Assembly: GCF_027744825.2 (NCBI RefSeq)
Contig: NC_071337.1
Span: 11,471,031-11,535,030, forward strand
DNA: 64,000 nucleotides
Reading direction: 5' to 3'
From: Synchiropus splendidus
Lineage: Eukaryota > Chordata > Actinopteri > Syngnathiformes > Callionymidae
The notes under the pieces were generated by a model. The model did no database searches and was not told the DNA's origin. It saw only the letters and a program-made list of their open reading frames with translations. Shown one piece after another: positions 48,709-59,415 of the stretch. Every line of letters starts with the position of its first letter. Position 1 is the first letter of the stretch. A program made the position numbers and the translations under genes.

Positions 48709-51361
48709 ATATTATGGCTTTCTGCTTTCTGTTCTTACAGTCAGGTCGGTTAGGCATTGTCTTCAACATTTACAGCATCACATCTGTTATGTTTATGTTC
48801 AATAATTTCACAATAATTTATTACAAATCTGTCATCCTCTAATTTACCTGTAAAGCATTCCATCATCTAATGACAGCCTTGTGATAGATCAAGTAGTTAA
48901 TAAATACGAAGTGAATTCATTTTCCATATCCATATATTATTCTCAAGAGCATGAAAAGGGGGGTCATGTTATCTTCTATCTCTTTACCACTTAATCTTCT
49001 CAATGAGATGTCAAGTAAGGAAATAATTTACCATTTTTTTAGATCTATATCTAACATTTCTTCTTTTAACAGCATTTATTACAGTGTTATTTTATTACAA
49101 ACGGTTTGGTGTAATTTAAAGCAAAAGATCTTAACTGCATCAACAGGTCACTCTAGCTGATCAGTGGGCAGGTGTGACGTACAGTATATGAGTAGTACAA
49201 AGTAAATCAGCTTCTACGGGAATTTGCTTTCTTGTTTTAGTGATTGTTACAGCCAAAAATGACTGATTTTGCCACAAATTTTATGAACAATTGCGGTGGA
49301 CGTTGCGATCATTTATGGTTCTGGACGAATATGGCAGGAAATAAGGATCTTTGCAAGTGACATTGTAAAAAAATAGTGTCAGTTTTAAGCCTAAAAAGCG
49401 TTCCAGGCTGCAATGATTTAAAATATATATATATATTTCAAGTGCAAACTAAAGAATACATAAATTAATAAATGTACATGCTAATAATAATAATAAAAAC
49501 AATAATTAACTAAGTCTTTTTTTTTGTTATGACGTTCTCAGAGTAGTTTCTGGGGTGACAGCATGAGATTGTTGTTTTGTTACAGAGCTCCTCACAAGGA
49601 CGGACCTTTGGCTGGGTGGAGTCTGTGAGGTATAATGTTTGTGTGACCGGAGTTGTTCAGTGGCTGATTAATGCAGCGAATTAAACCAGTAACTGCTGAT
49701 ATGTTCCACAGAGTCAGGATGTAGTCTGTCAGAAATCGCGCGGAGAGACATGACTCACGTGGTCAGCCATGTTTGTTTACGTCCGCCCCATATAACTTCA
49801 TCTCAACAAGGTGGTCGTGAATATGATGGCGCACATGCTGCTTGACGGAGTGTTGAAAGGAGACTGAAGTGACTTGGACAAAATTGCAGTGTGTCGCAGA
49901 AATCGCATTGGGATTGGCCGAAATTGAATAGTTGGGATCGCAACATCGCGATTTCATGGATGGACTTGTAAATACACTTTATATGACTACACAAGAAGGT
50001 CCCTTCATTTAGAGCAAGCTTCCCTCTGTTGTTTAAGTTGCATGCATGTGAATAGACTCCAGACTTGGAATTTAACCTTTTTACAAATGTCATAAGTCAC
50101 GGACCCAAACGCATTCCTTCATCCCACTTTTGACACCTTTTGTGGAAGCACAAGAACCATTGTTTACCTTATTTTAAATTCTGCACCTGTTTTAATGCAT
50201 ATCCTTCACTGCAACAAACAGTCAGTAAATCAAGCTATAAGTTGATGGCTGCTTGATACGTTGATGCTCGGTTCAAAATCCTTTAAACACCGTTTAAAAA
50301 CCCGACTGTCAGAGAGAAGGGGAGGCAGAAATCAAGACAAAACAAGAAAAGTAGAATGCAAGCATGACATGTTAAGATGATGAGAGACACAAATTTCAGA
50401 GGGAAGCGTGTCAGATAGAAAAGGGATGGATTTGAATCAAAGAAGAAAAGGAGTGAAGAGTGATACACAGGCATGGAAGGATGTAGAGAAGTTCCATCAC
50501 TGCCGCGATGTGGGTGGAAGGCAACGCGTGGGCAGATTCAGCGGAGAGAAGAATACAGCAGGAACTGGCTCAGGTCTCTTTCTCTCCCTCTCTCTCTCTG
50601 GCGTTCCTCACATCCACAGAGATGCAGAGTGAAAGTGTGACAGCTCTCCTTTCATGTTTCCACATTCCTGCACACGTACGCAAACCGTGGCATATCGCAG
50701 CGGCTGCTGCCGCTAATGGGGAGATGGGAAATTGTGTACAGGTTTGCGCTCGGGCTAATGAATCAGTTGCACTCAAAATAACAAAGGGTCACGTCAATCG
50801 CGGAGCAAAGCGCCCTGTTCCTTGCAAGCTGTTTCATCATCTGCGAGAGTGATGTGATAGAGATCGCATTGTCGAGCACTGTGATCTGATCTCCACTCTC
50901 CCACACGTGCAACAGTATATGGCTGTTTGATTTTGAGTAAACATGACAGCGCATACAGCCCAAATTTAACATCTGCATGCCTTCACTTGTCACCAAGGAA
51001 ATGGGTTTTTCTCGCAGTTCGGTCTGCAGTAAGTTGCCATGGCAACAAAAACCCACTGAAATGGTTAAATACATCGCCGCCGTTCAGGGGAACAGCTTTC
51101 ATGTCGAGGTATTTGCAGACCTCAATTGGATCGCGACCAAAAACATATGTCTGTATTAAATGTGTGCATCTGTGTTGTCTGATGTAATGCGTAGTAATCT
51201 GTGACCGCCTTTTTTGTTCTCCAAAGCAAGTCTGTCGGTGCGTGGTGAAAGCACAGAGTATGAGCAAGAGCCAAACGGCAGCTCTTGCTCTAACTCTAAA
51301 AGGCTATACACGCAGGAGTCAATCTGATCAACAAGGTAATAGCTCTTGAGTTTAGCACTGA
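48709..51361. other. Unassigned intronic stretch
   Basis: AT-rich to about 49520 with (TA)n at 49423-49436 and (AAT)n near 49482-49495, then mixed sequence. A (CT)-rich run at 50578-50600. No coding motif. Confidence 0.5.
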
Positions 51362-51655
51362 TCAGTTAGCCCATGCCTCCCGGGGCCCTCCTCCAGATTG
51401 GAGGCCTCCCTCCAACTCCGAAGCCTCAAGGCATTTATTTTCCTTATAAAACATCACTGCAGAGGCATAAAAAAGAAGCCTGAGCTTCCTCAACGGCCTT
51501 CTCTCAATGTGAAGGAGTTCTACTCTGAGTCTCTCCCAGGCGTCTTTGCTCTGCAAAACTCACTCCACACTATCGCATGTTGCTCTTTTGGTCACAACCC
51601 ATAGTTCATGAAAAAGAACGCAGACGAATGGAGAGTTTTTCCTATTGGCCCGACT
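51362..51655 (-). mobile_element. Second, more decayed copy of the (GATG)-tailed LINE C-terminus
   Basis: The plus strand carries the antisense words of the 9448 LINE: CTCAACGGCCTTCTCTCAAT, GAGTCTCTCCCAGGCG and TTGCTCTTTTGGTCACAACC followed by CATAGTTCATGA. On the minus strand 51556 down to 51466 gives AWERLRVELLHIERRPLRKL, corresponding to EELGVEPLLLHIERSQLRWL. The C-terminal GRRPRG part is replaced by other sequence and the tail is absent. Confidence 0.6.
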
Positions 51656-53929
51656 GTCTTTGCATGAAACATCTTTCCTCATGTCTACACTCCCTTTGTG
51701 GCGACATCACAACCCACAGATTGCTCAGCTCCAACCTCACTGGTGAAACAGGATGTTTTATCCGGCGGAGCCAGTGGGGACTTGTACTGTCTGCCCTCTG
51801 ATCTTTGTTCCCATCAGTTGGGCAAAGCTGCTGGACTAATGGGCATCTGGGCAGATATTAGAGTGTTGCACTTTGCAATTCCCAGCTAGCTTAATGAGGA
51901 AACGCTCGTAACCCAAAATGCTCCTGACAGAGGAGCAAAGAGTCAAACACAGAGGAGAGAAGAGCAGAATACCACGCAAGAGAGGGGCGAGATAATGGAA
52001 GCAAAGGCAGATGTTTATGCAAGAATTAAATGCAGGAACCAGAACCGCAAACAAAACAACGCGTTCAACATTATCTTGGTGAACTCAGACACCCCCTGGT
52101 CTAAAATCAGAGTATTCTTCCGGCAGAGTTGGCCTGATGAATAAACTAGAGCAGTGACTCTCAGCCCTGGAGAAAACCATGCATTACTGCTATAAAATGT
52201 TAAATGCCTCGACTCGCCTGAACTATAAAAGCAGCAGCTCTTGAGAGGGGAAGTGAAATGAGGGAGAACGTCAGGTCTTTCTCTTCCCTGGAAGGGTTAG
52301 CTGTGCTCCCATCTTCTCCCCGACTGGTGTGGAAAGGAGGTTTGGGGTCTCAAAAGAGCGATAGGGTGTTTGTGTGATTCTTGTGCCTCCTGCTCCCATC
52401 AGCTGATGGGAAAGTGCCCTTCAGGCAGGGTTCAGATGCAACTCCTAAGTGTCAGTATTTAGTTTCCTTCTGCTTTACGCCCAGATTGTTCTGTCACAAC
52501 TGAATAAATGAATAGATTCATGCTTTTGACCATTCATGATGCCACATTTGATATGTATGGATGGGTATTTAAATCCAATGTATGAGAAGGAAGAGAGAGG
52601 TCTGGTAAAGCTGAACATCATTCATCATGCAAGTGGAATTTGAGTAAAGTTTTAGAGATTCAGCCAACTACACTTGTTGACCATTAGCTTTAGTTATATT
52701 ACATTAGTCAGTAGTCAAGAGAGATTATTTTTCCCTTCTCTCAGACTCTCTTTCTCCCACAGACACACACACAATCGTGAAGAAAAAAAGAGATGAGAGG
52801 GCAGATTTAGCTGCACACCAGCATGCACATAGCAAGTCATGGCTGCGGCCATATGCTTACAAACACACTTCAGCAGCAAGGCCTGCTCATTAGAAGCCCT
52901 CTCTCTTCCTCAGCCCTGCAGGTAGAATGTTTCCCATTAGCAGTGCTGGATGGAGATAGTGGAGAAAACTAACAGATCTCCATTATTTATGTTACTTTGC
53001 CGGGCACGATTTGCATTTCCGGCAGACTGTTCTTTAAACATACACAGCTGAAAGATGACGCCAGGCTTGTGCGTTCAAACATTGCTCATATATGACAGCA
53101 AACTTGCAACAAAAGCCCAATTACACTTCATTACTTCGGGGTACAGAGCTTCAGAGCTGGATGTTTTTTGACAAAATGTACACACACTTGTCTATTATAG
53201 AGCATTAGAGGTAAAGCAAAGGAAGCCACTGAGACATTCAAGACGATGTAAAGGGCCAGCGGTGAAATAGAGGAGATGGTACATTTACAGAAGACTGAGC
53301 TTTGAATCAAAGTCTATAAATAAACTCACGAGTGCACAGAGGGCAGTTGTGGGCTGAATGAATGGGCTAGTCCAGGCTAGACAAATCGGCCTGTCAACTG
53401 AGGAGGGAAAGACCCTTGACTGCTGGTCCTTTCAGGGGGAAATAACCGAAATATGCCTCCATCACCGACCATTTTCAGAACGACCAAGAGCGATGGGTAG
53501 CTTGTGAAAATGGTGTTACTCGGCTCTCGCTGGAAGTAAAAGGGAAGCCCTGTCCATTCATGACTGGACTATTCAAGGCTCTGGAGTATTTGTTGCACAT
53601 TTGTGAGAAGGTCCTGTCTTCACAGCACATCATGTAGCCATAAAAAAAAACATAAAACGTTATGTCCAGCAGTCTCCTTCTACGCATATAGGATGAGAAC
53701 TGAGCGTTCTTTGTGACACTCAAATGTTTGTCCTCAAGATTAAAAGACAGGCCTTGGAATAGACTGAAAGTTGACTGACATCTAGTCAGCTGCGAAAGAG
53801 GTTCCACATCCTCTCTGAACCTGTATTTTTTTAAGGCAATACTGAAACTAGTTGTTGATAATGGGATCTAGTCTTTGTATTCAGTCCACAAATAAATTCA
53901 GTGCCTCCCTTTAGTTCTGTTTTAGAATA
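51656..53929. other. Unassigned intronic stretch
   Basis: No named repeat. A minus-strand 110-codon frame (53475-53807) lacks any motif. Short CA run at 52761-52770. Confidence 0.5.
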
Positions 53930-54030
53930 CAAAAGACCTCGGTTTTTCTCTGAGTGTGAAGCGGCTGGGATGAAAATCAGCACCTCTAAGTCCGAGGCCA
54001 TGGTTCTCAAAAGGAAAGTGGAGAAGTTAA
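53930..54030 (+). mobile_element. LINE reverse-transcriptase fragment (palm region, upstream of the 9448-type C-terminus)
   Basis: The frame at about 53939-54022 translates as RFFSECEAAGMKISTSKSEA followed by MVLKRKVEKLRY. This matches the segment FSSECEAAGMRISTSKSEAM of the same teleost LINE family whose C-terminus is at 9448 and 51362. It normally lies a little after the catalytic YxDD motif and before YLGV. Only some 30 residues are recognisable, and similarity is lost after about 54030. Confidence 0.72.
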
Positions 54031-54465
54031 GGTATCGTGGCCGTACCCTCAGACAATTGGAGTATGTCTTTCATTTGAGGTTGAAGATTCACTTCCACCA
54101 TGAGCCTCTAATAAACCTCTTGCAAAACACATAACAACAAGTCCTGTATTCTTGTTGCAGTCTCTGTTATGACACCAGTTGCTCAGCAGTGGTGACCTTT
54201 CATCTATAATTTTATTTACTATTTATTTTGCTTTCTTTTCAGTACAACAGACTGTGGACCTACAGTACAGGATCTGATTCTCTTGTAATGAAACTCATGG
54301 ACTCAGACAAAGGCAATGCATATGTAATTCAGCTTACTCCACAATTACATGATTTAAATACACAGATGTCACGACACGCTCCAACGTCTCCATCGACTGG
54401 TTGGATCAAAGCAAGTGTGCTGTTTCAATGAAAGAGGGTAGGACACAGTGACCTTCACTCCCACC

Positions 54466-54496
<31 letters not shown>

Positions 54497-54912
54497 ATAC
54501 CCGCACACACATACCTTCTTACACTGTTCTAAATGCAAGCTCACAACCTCATTTCACTGAAGAATTAGGTCGGACTAAACAGCAAAGTGCCTCCCTCTTG
54601 GCCTCACTAACTCTCCCTCCTTATTGCACCAACACAAGTCTTTCTTTTCCTTCTCCTAATCGCTCACTTCTTCCCACGACTCAACCCACCAATTTTACTC
54701 ATCTCATCTTCCCACTCTATCTCTCACTGTCTCTAAACCATAAACCTTAATCTCACCAAGAGCCAAATCAGCAGATTTGATAGTGAGTGAGTGTCATCGC
54801 GACTTTGCTGAGCAATTTAATGTTGCATTCAGTGAAAGTTAGAGGCAGATTAATTCCGATTAATCTCTTTTTTTTTCTTTTAAACCTTGGCAGCCAAGTA
54901 CAGGCATCCAGC
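54031..54912. other. Unassigned stretch with (CAT)n
   Basis: Holds the (CAT)n run at 54468-54496. The region after it (54500-54760) is CT-rich on the plus strand. T-run at 54869-54876 just before the minisatellite. Confidence 0.5.
54468..54496. repeat. (CAT)n trinucleotide microsatellite
   Basis: Nearly ten perfect CAT units. Read through on the plus strand it would encode a short Ile run; not coding. Confidence 0.95.
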
Positions 54913-55647
54913 AATCTACTTGTCTTTTCTACCACTGGTCCATGTCATTTATAGTGATGCAAACATTTACATTTTCAGTGTATAGCAAACATCTTTTAGT
55001 TAGCCAATGAAAAACGGAAAATCTACTTATCTTTTCTACCGCTGTTCCATGTCATTTATAGTGATGCAAACATTTACATTTTCAGTGTGTAGCAAACACC
55101 TTTTTGTTAGCTAAGAAAAACAGAAAATCTACTTCTCTTTTCTACTGCTGTTCCATGTCATTTATAGTGATGCAAACGTTAATATTTTCAGTGTGCAGCA
55201 AACACCTTTTTGCTAGCCAAGAAAACAGAAAATCTACTTGTCTTTTCTACCGCTGTTCCATGTCATTTATAGTGACGCAAACATTAATATTTTCAGTGTG
55301 CAGCAAACACCTTTTTGTTAGCCAATGAAAAACGGAAAATCTACTTATCTTTTCTACCGCTGTTCCATGTCATTTATAGTGGCGCAAACATTTACATTTT
55401 CAGTGTGTAGCAAACATCTTTTAGTTTGCTAAGAAAACAGAAAATCTACTTGACTTTTCTACTGCTGTTCCATGTCATTTATAGTGATGCAAACATTTAC
55501 ATTTTCAGTGTGTAGCAAACATCTTTTTGTTAGCTAAGAAAACAGAAAATCTACTTGTCTTTTCTACCGCTGTTCCATGTCATTTATAGTGATGCAAACA
55601 TTTACATTTTCAGTGTATAGCAAACATCTTTTTGTTAGCTAAGAAAA
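54913..55647. repeat. Seven-unit minisatellite, about 106-bp unit with three-unit higher-order period
   Basis: Units start at AATCTACTT at 54913, 55020, 55126, 55231, 55338, 55443 and 55549 (spacings 107, 106, 105, 107, 105, 106). Each contains CTGTTCCATGTCATTTATAG (CTGGTCC in unit 1), then a GCAAACATTTACATTTTCAG-like block and an AGCAAACACCTTTTTG-like block. Unit-specific variants recur every third unit: GCCAATGAAAAACGG precedes units 2 and 5, TTCTACTGCTG marks units 3 and 6, GTGTATAGC marks units 1 and 7. The 74-codon open frame inside (55104-55328) follows from the near-multiple-of-three unit and is not a gene. Confidence 0.96.
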
Positions 55648-57040
55648 AGCCTTAACGGAAGATATTCTGGACATGTATTTTAATATTCAGATAAACCAGA
55701 GAGACTTGAGGGGCGACATCTGGTCTCAAGCAAATGAGAGTTTTTATGAACATAGTCTTTCATTACTGAGGGGAAAAAAATAGAAATTCTAAGTGATTCT
55801 GAGAAGTGTGCATCATTATTTTTAATATAAAAGAAATATAACCAGATGTTCAAGACTTAAGGGTGAGCTTTACAGCAACAGTATACAATATATCTTATAA
55901 AAGAAGTGCAATAGCCTTCTGACCTTTCAACACTGCAGTCAGGAGCACATAAAAGACGCATGTCGATTTAAACCAAACATTTTTTCAAGCTATTGATTTG
56001 CTAATCTTTATGACCACTTCAATGCATGCCGAGATATGATCTACCATGTACACAGTGTTGAGAAGCTTGGCTGGTTGCCACTGCGCTGAAGCGTTGTTTC
56101 CACTCAAGGGTTAATCAATCTGTTCCACAACAATCGGGGGACATGCCCGCGCCGGGGTCCTTGGCTTAAACACTGAGCTCCTTTGGCACATTATAATGAT
56201 GCGTGACCGAATATTTCCTGCAGGCTGCCGTATGCCGCGCACACACATCTATCACTGACAAGCAGTGTTTGAAGGGTGGTGGGGAGAAAGCAAAGTCCTA
56301 ATGGGAGAAAGGAAATTAAAAAAGGAGGCAGGGAACGCTTTAATACAAAGCTTGGAGGGGAGGACCACAGGTTTGCATTGAGGATCAAACACCACCACTG
56401 CTCTTCAAAGGAACCTGTCCAGCATATCTGCTGTCATGTTTCCATGGGAACCTTGACTCTAATATAAATAACCCAGCACTGGTTTGGACTTTCAATTAGA
56501 AGTGGACAACCATAATCCAATATGTGAAGCACTTTTCATTTTTTTATATATATATATTTTTTTAATGACTAATGCGACACGCCGACCTTAGATGTAGCCG
56601 TGTTCTTTGAAGTGACCCTGTTTACTTAATTTAGAAGCGCACCTGCAAAGTCTAAGCCGCTGCTTTAACCATCAGCGCACAAATGCAACACGGTGTTAAA
56701 ATCCGCTTCAAACCCAAGTAGCCTTTGCATAGAAACCTGAAAGATAACACAATAAAACTGATGAGTTATTGAAGGCTGTCGCAGCTTAAATCAACAGTGT
56801 AAAAATTTGGCTTCACCCAACATCAAAATCACCACTACAAGAGGATTAGTACAGTAAAGCCTATTCTTAATACTGCACCCATTTAACCAGCTGTTTAATC
56901 TTATCGAGCACTACAGTTTCTCCGCCTGCTGTCTGCCTCTGGTCAGTCATAAATAATGTCGAAAAAACAATACTGTAACCACAACAGTTACTGACAAGAG
57001 AAAGACATATAAGATGTTAACACATTTTGAATTAGAATCA
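55648..57040. other. Unassigned intronic stretch
   Basis: (TA)n-rich run at 56545-56560 flanked by T-runs. No coding motif or named repeat. Confidence 0.5.
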
Positions 57041-57118
57041 GAATCAGAAACTTTATTGGCATGGTCAGTGGGGATCCCACCAACTAGGAATGTGCTTTGG
57101 ATTCAAGTGTTGTCATGA
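57041..57118 (-). mobile_element. Antisense LINE 3' end (GATTCT tail, AATAAAG)
   Basis: The plus strand reads TAGAATCAGAATCAGAAACT then TTATTGGCATGG, the complement of CCAATAAAGTTTCTGATTCT. This is the same kind of terminus as the L2/CR1-like LINE ending at 22196 (AATAAAGTTTTCTGATTCTG), here only about 75 bases long and in opposite orientation. It runs into the (AAAAT)n array, a juxtaposition seen very often in fish. Confidence 0.7.
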
Positions 57119-57152
57119 ATAAAATAAAATAAAATAAAATAAAATAAAATAT
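57119..57152. repeat. (AAAAT)n pentanucleotide microsatellite
   Basis: About 6.5 units of AAAAT directly adjoining the antisense LINE end. Confidence 0.95.
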
Positions 57153-57329
57153 CACCATTTCAAAAGGACGCAGCTTGAAAAAGGGTTAGCGATAAAGGCA
57201 TAGCGTCGGTGAGAAAGAAACAAATCTTTCGAATGACCCCAAGTTTTGGAATAGTAAATTCACTCACCCATTCTCACTCCCTTGGCGTAATATATTGACG
57301 TTGGGAAAGTGGACTTTCACATCCTGACA

Positions 57330-57445
57330 ACTTCAGCGTTGCATGTTGACGCATTAGGTTTTCAATTGAAGCGCATGTTCCGCCATCCGAGGCATTCATG
57401 AGGTTAGGTTAGCCATGAGATGACGCTCCATTCATTCTGTGTGGC
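57330..57445 (+). repeat. Family Y dispersed repeat, copy 2
   Basis: GCGTTGCATGTTGACGCATT, TTTTCAATTGAAGCGCATG, CCGCCATCCG and GGTTAGCCATGAGATGACGC align to 11541-11690 in the same order and orientation with frequent substitutions. No terminal repeats found. Class unknown. Confidence 0.5.
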
Positions 57446-59119
57446 AATGTGTTTCAAGCCGACTCCACGCGCCTGGTACGTTATACACCTCACACTCCCC
57501 CCACGTACAATGTGACTAAGGCACCCCACGCGAAACATATACTACACCTGGAAAGCTCCACAGGATGGGATCCATTGAAATGGCTATGGGTGTGCAGCAA
57601 TATGCAGCGCTGATGGTTGTCTATGTCGGAAGCAAAAGGCCTCTTTCCCAGCGTGGCCCAGCGTATGATGTTGCAATGCACCACTTCTCAGTAAACTTTA
57701 GAGAGAGATGCGTGTATAATGATGTCAGGGCCCTGATGTGAGCATCAGGCCTTGAGTTCAGCACACCTCATCTGTGTTATATAAACTGCACTCTCTTGAG
57801 TCGAGCACGATATGTGACAGCAGAGGCGCATTATCTGTTACCACTGTGACCTTCAGCAGGCCAGAGCGCATGAGACACGCGAAACAGCCTGGGCTGGCAG
57901 CACACTTTATTACAATCTTGAAGGCGCGAACTGAATGTTGCAGCGATACACCAGGATGAGGAAGTGTAGGTGCCTGAGAAAATCAGCGGCGTGCAGAGCA
58001 AACACGTGCAGGACGCTTGATTATACGCAGCTTTTCTCACGTACACCATCCAATCATGATAATCGGCTGACTTGTTTGTACCAGTCACAACCAGCTGCTG
58101 CCTAATTCTCTGGTTGTTCTGATGTTTGCAAAACTCTTTTTGTTGTAGAAAAGACAAAAAAAAAGGAATTCGTCCGAATGAGTTTCCAGTCTTTTTTTCT
58201 TGAAGCTGGACAGTAGAAGCTTGGAGATGATAATGGATCCCGAAGAAGTTATCCACTCGTGAAGCCTTTTGGAAATTGGAATGGAATCGTGTATGTAGCT
58301 ACAGTAAGAAGTCACTGTTGTGGGCTCTTCCACTAGGGCATACCATGTTAATTATACATGGACTCCAGAGGGTTGAGTTTCATTCTATTTCTGAAAGATA
58401 TTTCTGAGATTTTTCTGAAATAATGAGCCCGGATCTGGACGTTCCATCCAAACAAAGAAATGTGAAGCGTTTGGCGCTACGAATCACAAAGGGTTTCTCC
58501 ATCTGTCACAACTGATTTCAAGCGGCATCTGAGACCAGAAGACCTTTATGGTTCGGACATAGCTGACATTTACATTTGCCCTCTATCAAAGAAAGACCAA
58601 TGGTTGTGACCCGCTGGTCCCTTCACTGTTGCTGTCACACACTGTGCCTTCGGGAGGCGGCCAGCCGATTCCCTCATCGATGGAAAGTTGCTGACAATTT
58701 AAGTGGAAGAAGAAAAGTGTCATGTGGGTGATGATGGCCGCACGGTGCTATTTTAAGACAATGTTTAAAAAAAAAAAATGCTCAGCAGAACCAGAGTCGC
58801 AATTGAGTGACTGACTACATCAGACATCAATGAATGCACTTAAAACGTCAGCGGAATAGAGGAAGGAAAATGCACAGAAATGTAAATGAAAAGTTCTCAT
58901 TTGGCTCTATCTTTTAGATAAACTGGAGATATTGTAGCTTAACCCTCAGCACCGAGCGGCACATACAGTACCCAACCATTACAATCGATTGTGACCACTA
59001 ACAGCAGCTGGACAGGCAGGGATTCTTTTTCCACAGCAGTCAGAACACAAATGCATCAATTCAGCTCAGCTCAATGGAGGAAGTGGAGCACTAACAAAAT
59101 AAAAGCATCCAAATATGCA
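57446..59119. other. Unassigned intronic stretch
   Basis: A minus-strand 141-codon frame (57831-58256) shows no domain. A-run at 58767-58778. Nothing named. Confidence 0.5.
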
Positions 59120-59152
<33 letters not shown>

Positions 59153-59156
59153 TATA
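59120..59156. repeat. (TA)n microsatellite, interrupted
   Basis: Alternating AT over about 37 bases with a single CA interruption (TACATA). Confidence 0.93.
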
Positions 59157-59324
59157 AAATTAAACCATTAAGGATGCACTCTGCCACTCTCCTAATTGTA
59201 AATCCCAACTGGACTGACATTTTGGTGCATTTTTGTTTTGGTATTATTTAAAGTCTATTTCATTTTTGTTATAACAGCGTTGACTGTGTTACTGCTTTGT
59301 GGCGTTAACGTTGCTATGCTGCTG

Positions 59325-59415
59325 TAACGTAACGTAACGTAACGTAACGTAACGTAACGTAACGTAACGTAACGTAACGTAACGTAACGTAACGTAACGT
59401 AACGTAACGTAACGT
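59325..59415. repeat. Perfect (TAACG)n pentanucleotide array, about 18 units
   Basis: 91 bases of TAACG without a single interruption. Every unit contains one CpG and the self-complementary tetramer ACGT. A related seed, GTTAACGTT, lies 20 bases upstream (59304-59312). Confidence 0.97.

Noticed and set aside
55104..55328. 74-codon frame with a repeated 35-residue block
   Set aside because: Produced by the minisatellite units being about 105 bp (a multiple of three).
54913..55647. Direct repeats considered as a CRISPR array
   Set aside because: Units are contiguous 106-bp repeats without unique spacers, in a vertebrate genome.
59325..59415. TAACG array as an interstitial telomere
   Set aside because: Vertebrate telomere unit is TTAGGG; the pentamer does not match.
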